Source of the DNA: Methanosphaera sp.
GTDB lineage: Archaea; Methanobacteriota; Methanobacteria; Methanobacteriales; Methanobacteriaceae
DNA length: 9,102 nucleotides
Direction: 5' to 3'
NCBI GenBank assembly: GCA_017430835.1
Contig: JAFRMD010000024.1
Location: 1 to 9,102 of the forward strand
Under the pieces are notes generated by a model that saw nothing but the letters and a program-made list of their open reading frames with translations, did no database searches and was not told the origin of the DNA. A program made the position numbers and the translations under genes. Each line of letters opens with the position of its first letter. Positions within the stretch are counted from its first letter, which is position 1. Positions 6,387-9,102 of this stretch are shown here, piece by piece.

Positions 6387-7201
6387 AAGACTTCCTCCAG
6401 TATTTGCGATATTTCAAGTATTTCCGATTCTTTGAGTTTGAATACTTTTTCTTCAAGTAAATTGTTGTCAACGATGTTTAGAATATTTTTTAATTCTTTT
6501 TTGTCATAATTTAGTTCATGAGCGGATTGTATCAGTGCCTTTTTTGCTTTCTTGTTTCTATGCTGGAATAGTGCTCTTACAACATCATCAAAAAGGTCAT
6601 TAAGTTCAACATCACATTTTGGAATTAATTCAATAACAGCACTATTTACCTTGGGTTGTGGAATAAAGCATTCGGGAGTTAATGTGTCAACAATTTTTAT
6701 GTCGGCCCTGTAATGTAATGCAACAGATAAACGGGAATAATCCTTTGTACCATATGATGCGTTCATGCGTTTGGCAAATTCATATTGATACATTAGTACG
6801 GCCTTTTTAAAGTCATATTCCAGGAACTTGAATGTTATCGGCGATGAAATCTGGTATGGAAGATTAGACACTATCTTGTCAAAGTGTTCAAAATCAATCC
6901 TTAAAGCGTCATCATTAATAACTTCCACATTATCAATTCTTTCATTAGTTAGTCTTTGTCTTAGAATATCAGAAATGATAGGATCCTTTTCTATTGCAAT
7001 TACTTTTTGTGCTTTTTGTGCCATGGGTATTGTAAGGGTACCGATACCAGCACCAACTTCCAATACAACTTCATCAGATTTTATATCTGCACATTCAAGT
7101 ATTTTGTCTAGTTTGTTATTATCTATTAGATAGTTCTGACTCTTGTTTTTATCTAGTCGGATATTATATTTATCTAATATTTCCTTTGTATTGTTGGGCA
7201 T
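6383..7201 (-). CDS. ksgA: 16S rRNA adenine dimethyltransferase KsgA/Dim1
   Basis: This 272-residue, full-length enzyme dimethylates two adjacent adenines in the 3' terminal hairpin (helix 45) of small-subunit rRNA, late in ribosome assembly, using SAM. Visible motifs are QNYLID (22-27), the SAM loop EVGAGIGTLT (48-57), the ribose-binding Glu71, DDAL (97-100), the catalytic NLPY (113-116), and the C-terminal FIPQPKVNSAV. It lies 89 bases downstream of rpo4 and overlaps the HemK2-like gene by 4 bp. No Shine-Dalgarno is visible before the ATG. TATA-like TTTAATATA (7218-7226, read on the minus strand as TATATTAAA) is a little close for a leaderless start, so the gene may have its own promoter or rely on read-through from rpo4. 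Confidence 0.95.
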   Translation of the reverse strand: MPNNTKEILDKYNIRLDKNKSQNYLIDNNKLDKILECADIKSDEVVLEVGAGIGTLTIPMAQKAQKVIAIEKDPIISDILRQRLTNERIDNVEVINDDALRIDFEHFDKIVSNLPYQISSPITFKFLEYDFKKAVLMYQYEFAKRMNASYGTKDYSRLSVALHYRADIKIVDTLTPECFIPQPKVNSAVIELIPKCDVELNDLFDDVVRALFQHRNKKAKKALIQSAHELNYDKKELKNILNIVDNNLLEEKVFKLKESEILEISQILEEVL

Positions 7202-7290
7202 AATAATCTTATAATAATTTAATATAGAAAAGTAAGTTCATGTTCATTTTGGTGGTTATAATTGTTTAAGAATTAAAAGTAGAGGATGAT

Positions 7291-7650
7291 TTATCGGTAT
7301 TGATCCAATAAATCCAATATACTTTGCAAAGTATCAGTTTCAAAGTTTCCCCTTTCTTTTGCAAATATTAATCTTAAATCATCAAGATCTTCAGGCATTA
7401 AATCCACTACTTTAACAGCTTGTGTTGGTGTAAGATACTCTTCAAGTTTAGTTCTTAACTCTTTAGCATCTTCAGCACCTAATAATGCAAACTTATTGAC
7501 ATAGTCAATTGTTAAGTTCTGTTCATATGTAAATTGGTGGCCATCGACTTCGTTATTCTCATCAGCTTTTTCTTCTACTTTATTCATTAGAATTTCTCTT
7601 GCTTCAGAAATTGTAATAGGTTTTGTATCAATGACTTTTTTTCCAATCAT
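7291..7650 (-). CDS. rpo4: DNA-directed RNA polymerase subunit Rpo4 (F, Rpb4-like)
   Basis: This 119-residue protein is the archaeal Rpb4 homologue, also called RpoF. It pairs with Rpo7 to form the stalk of RNA polymerase, which helps DNA melting and binds emerging RNA. Evidence is the N-terminal MIGKKVIDTKPI, LTPTQAVKVVDLMPEDLDDLRLIFAKE near the C-terminal half, the length, and the place directly after rpl21e. The frame is open from GTG 7659, but that GTG lies inside the SD (GAGTGAT, minus strand, 7661-7655). ATG 7653 is only one base after the SD, so ATG 7650 with four bases is the better start. This leaves a 5-base gap after the rpl21e stop, so the two are co-transcribed and coupled. Confidence 0.93.
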   Translation of the reverse strand: MIGKKVIDTKPITISEAREILMNKVEEKADENNEVDGHQFTYEQNLTIDYVNKFALLGAEDAKELRTKLEEYLTPTQAVKVVDLMPEDLDDLRLIFAKERGNFETDTLQSILDLLDQYR

Positions 7651-7655
7651 CATAA

Positions 7656-7949
7656 TCACTCTGTTTGTAATTTAAGATGTTCAGGTCTTATAATTAATTC
7701 TTTTGCTTTGTTTCCATCTTTAATAGCAACGAGGTATGCTCGTCCTTTTTGTCCAACTACTTCACCGGTTTTTCCATGGAATCTTGGGTGAGGTTGTCCT
7801 TTCTGGAAGCTAGAATCGGTTATAATGTGTACTTTTTGACCGTTTTCAAATACTTGTATTTTTTTACTTATAATATTAGCTCGTTTAGGTCTGATACTTT
7901 TTTTAAGTTTATATCTTGAACGACTTTTAAATCCTTTTGATTTTTTCAT
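7656..7949 (-). CDS. rpl21e: 50S ribosomal protein L21e
   Basis: This 97-residue basic protein belongs to the archaeal and eukaryotic L21e family of the large ribosomal subunit. It has a Lys/Arg-rich N-terminus ([16 protein letters not shown]), then a compact beta domain with [16 protein letters not shown] (51-66) and [24 protein letters not shown]. It has the usual length. The start is set by the SD GAGATGAT (minus strand, 7962-7955), five bases before the ATG. It is the first gene of the minus-strand cluster with rpo4, ksgA and the HemK2-like gene, so its promoter probably drives at least rpl21e and rpo4. Confidence 0.97.
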   Translation of the reverse strand: MKKSKGFKSRSRYKLKKSIRPKRANIISKKIQVFENGQKVHIITDSSFQKGQPHPRFHGKTGEVVGQKGRAYLVAIKDGNKAKELIIRPEHLKLQTE

Positions 7950-7977
7950 CTTATATCATCTCATTTAATTAATAGAA

Positions 7978-7988
7978 TTTATATTATA
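7978..7988 (-). promoter_or_regulatory. rpl21e: Likely TATA box of the rpl21e operon
   Basis: On the minus strand this reads TATAATATAAA, centred about 34 bases before the rpl21e ATG. A start about 25 bases downstream would leave a very short leader that contains part or all of the SD. Confidence 0.4.
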
Positions 7989-8144
7989 GGTTTTATTGTG
8001 ACTGTTATAGGTTTATTATTTTTCACAATTTTAGGTTTTATTTATTAGTCCATATCATTGACTAATTTGCTAATTATATTATAACTAATTATTTTATTGA
8101 ATACTAAATTCTAATTATCCGTTTAATGAGTTATATCTTCAGAT

Positions 8145-8174
8145 TAATTTCTTTAGAGCTAAAGAAAGAAATTA
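8145..8174. repeat. 10-bp hairpin
   Basis: TAATTTCTTT (8145-8154) pairs perfectly with AAAGAAATTA (8165-8174) around a 10-base loop that itself contains AGCT. It lies nearly 200 bases upstream of rpl21e, between divergent units. No function can be assigned. Confidence 0.5.
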
Positions 8175-8295
8175 GTAATAAAACAAGAATTTCATCCTAT
8201 GTTTTAATATTGTATTATATTTATAATCTTCATAGTTTATAAGTATGTCGGTTAAAAAAAGACGGGGTGTTGTCAAATATATGAACATGTTAAAA

Positions 8296-8329
8296 TGTGA
8301 ATAATAATTATGTTAATTCTTTATTCACA
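8296..8329. repeat. 9-bp inverted repeat at the end of a 19-codon frame
   Basis: TGTGAATAA (8296-8304) and TTATTCACA (8321-8329) are a perfect inverted repeat with a 16-base spacer. The left arm contains the last two codons and the TAA stop of the tiny frame 8245-8304, so the hairpin would form at that frame's end. The arm length and spacing resemble IR2 of the promoter cassettes, but the sequence differs. Confidence 0.5.
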
Positions 8330-8472
8330 GCAACTTGTTTTTAGGTCATTTTTAGTTTTCAAATATTATTCCATATAATTTTTGATGATTAAATAATTTA
8401 TTGATATTTTTATTTTAAAATTTATTATTTATTAAATTTTAATTGAATTAAAAAATAGTTAACTTTATTAGT

Positions 8473-8482
8473 GGGGGGGGGG
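8473..8482. repeat. Run of ten G
   Basis: Ten consecutive G in a region otherwise almost free of G/C. It is only 14 bases before the start of promoter cassette copy B. Long G runs slip during replication and are typical switch points for surface-protein expression in bacteria. Confidence 0.85.
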
Positions 8483-8513
8483 CATACTATTATACAACTT
8501 AATAATTTTGATT

Positions 8514-8587
8514 AATTAGAACTTTATTGGAATGTAACTTTGTATTGTTGACAGGTAGATAATTACATTCCAATATTTATTCTAATT
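8514..8587. repeat. Inverted repeat IR1, copy B
   Basis: Left arm 8514-8537 is identical to the left arm of copy A. Right arm 8563-8587 is its inverted copy with a few unpaired bases in the middle. The spacer is 25 bp and contains TTGACA (8548-8553), as copy A does (TTGACA 196-201). Confidence 0.7.
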
Positions 8588-8619
8588 GTATAAATGATAT
8601 AACTTGATATTATACAATT
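8584..8619. repeat. Inverted repeat IR2, copy B
   Basis: AATTGTATAA (8584-8593) and TTATACAATT (8610-8619) are the same perfect 10-bp arms as in copy A. The spacers differ in sequence and by one base in length, so the arms, not the spacer, are conserved. Confidence 0.75.
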
Positions 8620-8788
8620 TTTTGTTCTTGTTTTTCTAATTATTAAGTTATTCTATAAATAATGAAATAATCTACAAAAAACAGTTTAACAATTATAAAA
8701 AATTATTTAATACAACAATAACTACTAGATTTTTTTCATTCTACTAACAAATAACAATTTTCAAAATAATAATATGGAGATGATTTTT

Positions 8789-9102
8789 TTGAGTAATTCA
8801 AAATATCTTATTGTTTTCATAGCTTTGTTAATTGTTGGTATGTCAGTGGCAGTAGCAGCAGATGTAGATGACTCTACAAGTGCTCCTACGAAAAAGGTTA
8901 CAAAGGACACAACAAAAGTTGTGAAAAATTCTGCTGTAACTAAAAAAGCAATTAAAGCCGTTGATACTAAGACAACAAGTAAAGCTAAGAAGACAAGTGA
9001 AAAAGTTAGAAACATGACTAAGAAAGATGATAGTAAAACAGTAAAAGTAGATGTTCAAGTTGATGAAACAACTTCAATTAATAAAAAACTAGAAAATAAT
9101 AT
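8789..9102 (+). CDS. Exported Lys/Thr-rich protein, adhesin-like, partial
   Basis: The first 104 residues are seen and the frame is open at the window end. Residues 1-24 are a Sec-type signal peptide: SNSKY, a hydrophobic core, and AVAA before a likely cut at Asp25. Residues 30-104 are low-complexity Lys, Thr, Asp and Val. This resembles the N-terminus of large adhesin-like surface proteins of Methanosphaera and Methanobrevibacter, but the defining repeats would lie beyond the window, so the family is inferred. The start could be ATG 8780 or TTG 8789. ATG 8780 lies inside GGAGATGAT, which matches the SD consensus GGAGGTGAT at all but one position, so TTG 8789, nine bases after GGAG, is preferred. 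It is controlled by cassette copy B, with the G10 tract upstream. Confidence 0.75.
   Translation, partial: MSNSKYLIVFIALLIVGMSVAVAADVDDSTSAPTKKVTKDTTKVVKNSAVTKKAIKAVDTKTTSKAKKTSEKVRNMTKKDDSKTVKVDVQVDETTSINKKLENN

Larger units (their letters stand above)
7950..8788. other. Long intergenic region with hairpins, G10 tract and promoter cassette
   Basis: This 839-bp stretch has no convincing gene. From left to right it holds the rpl21e promoter (minus strand), a 10-bp hairpin at 8145-8174, a tiny + strand frame at 8245-8304 (19 codons, MSVKKRRGVV at the start, TATA-like stretch 8217-8227 about 23 bases upstream), a 9-bp inverted repeat at 8296-8329, the G10 tract at 8473-8482 and promoter cassette copy B. 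In many archaea a pseudouridine synthase gene (Pus10) lies near rpl21e, and none is seen here. Confidence 0.55.
8497..8788 (+). promoter_or_regulatory. Promoter cassette copy B with nested inverted repeats
   Basis: This is the second copy of the cassette seen at 144-420, in the same orientation. It has IR1 (arms 8514-8537 and 8563-8587, inner arms TTGGAATGTAA and TTACATTCCAA perfect), IR2 (arms 8584-8593 and 8610-8619), a TATA box TATAAATA at 8654-8661, a leader of roughly 105 bases with blocks shared with copy A, and the SD GGAGATGAT at 8776-8784. A further half-site TTATACAA occurs at 8489-8496. The cassette ends at the start codon of an exported-protein gene, so it is probably the regulated promoter and leader of that gene. 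Confidence 0.65.

Noticed and set aside
5827..7133. Plus-strand frames of 68, 89 and 101 codons
   Set aside because: They lie opposite the HemK2-like and ksgA genes, which have full family motifs on the minus strand.
144..8788. The two cassette copies as direct repeats bounding an 8.3-kb mobile element
   Set aside because: The segment between them contains essential genes (rpl21e, rpo4, ksgA) and no transposase or integrase. The copies have diverged, and each sits where a promoter is expected.
8761..9058. Minus-strand hydrophobic frames at the right end
   Set aside because: They are complements of the Lys/Thr-rich exported protein. The + strand has a signal peptide, SD and promoter cassette.

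Overview
The window looks like chromosomal DNA from a very AT-rich methanogenic archaeon of the order Methanobacteriales. A Methanosphaera-like gut archaeon is my best guess. The domain is shown by archaeal ribosomal protein L21e, RNA polymerase subunit Rpo4 and a HemK2/Mtq2-type methyltransferase, by TATA-box promoters, and by Shine-Dalgarno (SD) motifs of the GGTGAT type. The genus rests on base composition, Asn/Thr/Lys-rich exported proteins and prepilin-like proteins, so it is an inference.

Layout. Positions 1-610 are mostly non-coding and hold copy A of a promoter cassette with two nested inverted repeats. A small acidic protein of unknown function follows (611-946). A three-gene + strand operon (1033-3482) encodes two class III signal peptide (prepilin-like) proteins and a class I SAM-dependent methyltransferase. 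Next is a six-helix YczE/DUF6198-type membrane protein (3574-4242), convergent with a minus-strand lipoprotein (4263-4694). Positions 4695-5795 hold very small genes, including two tandem paralogs of 55 and 60 codons that share an identical 46-bp block. The minus-strand housekeeping cluster 7949->5796 reads rpl21e - rpo4 - ksgA - hemK2-like: ribosome, RNA polymerase stalk, rRNA dimethylation and probably release-factor methylation. The last part (7950-8788) has no clear gene. It carries hairpins, a run of ten G and copy B of the promoter cassette, which reads into an exported Lys/Thr-rich protein gene cut by the window end.

How it works together. The housekeeping cluster serves translation and transcription. 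Most of the rest concerns the cell surface: prepilin-like proteins, a lipoprotein and an exported protein. The strongest unexplained structure is the duplicated cassette (A about 144-420, B about 8497-8788). It has two nested inverted repeats at fixed distance from a TATA box and a long conserved leader. Copy B drives a surface-protein gene and has a G10 tract just upstream, which suggests phase variation. Copy A ends in a broken reading frame and a pyrimidine tract, so it is either a relic of a lost surface-protein gene or the promoter of a short RNA. A second pattern is that at three genes the longest reading frame starts inside the Shine-Dalgarno sequence, exactly nine bases before the better start.
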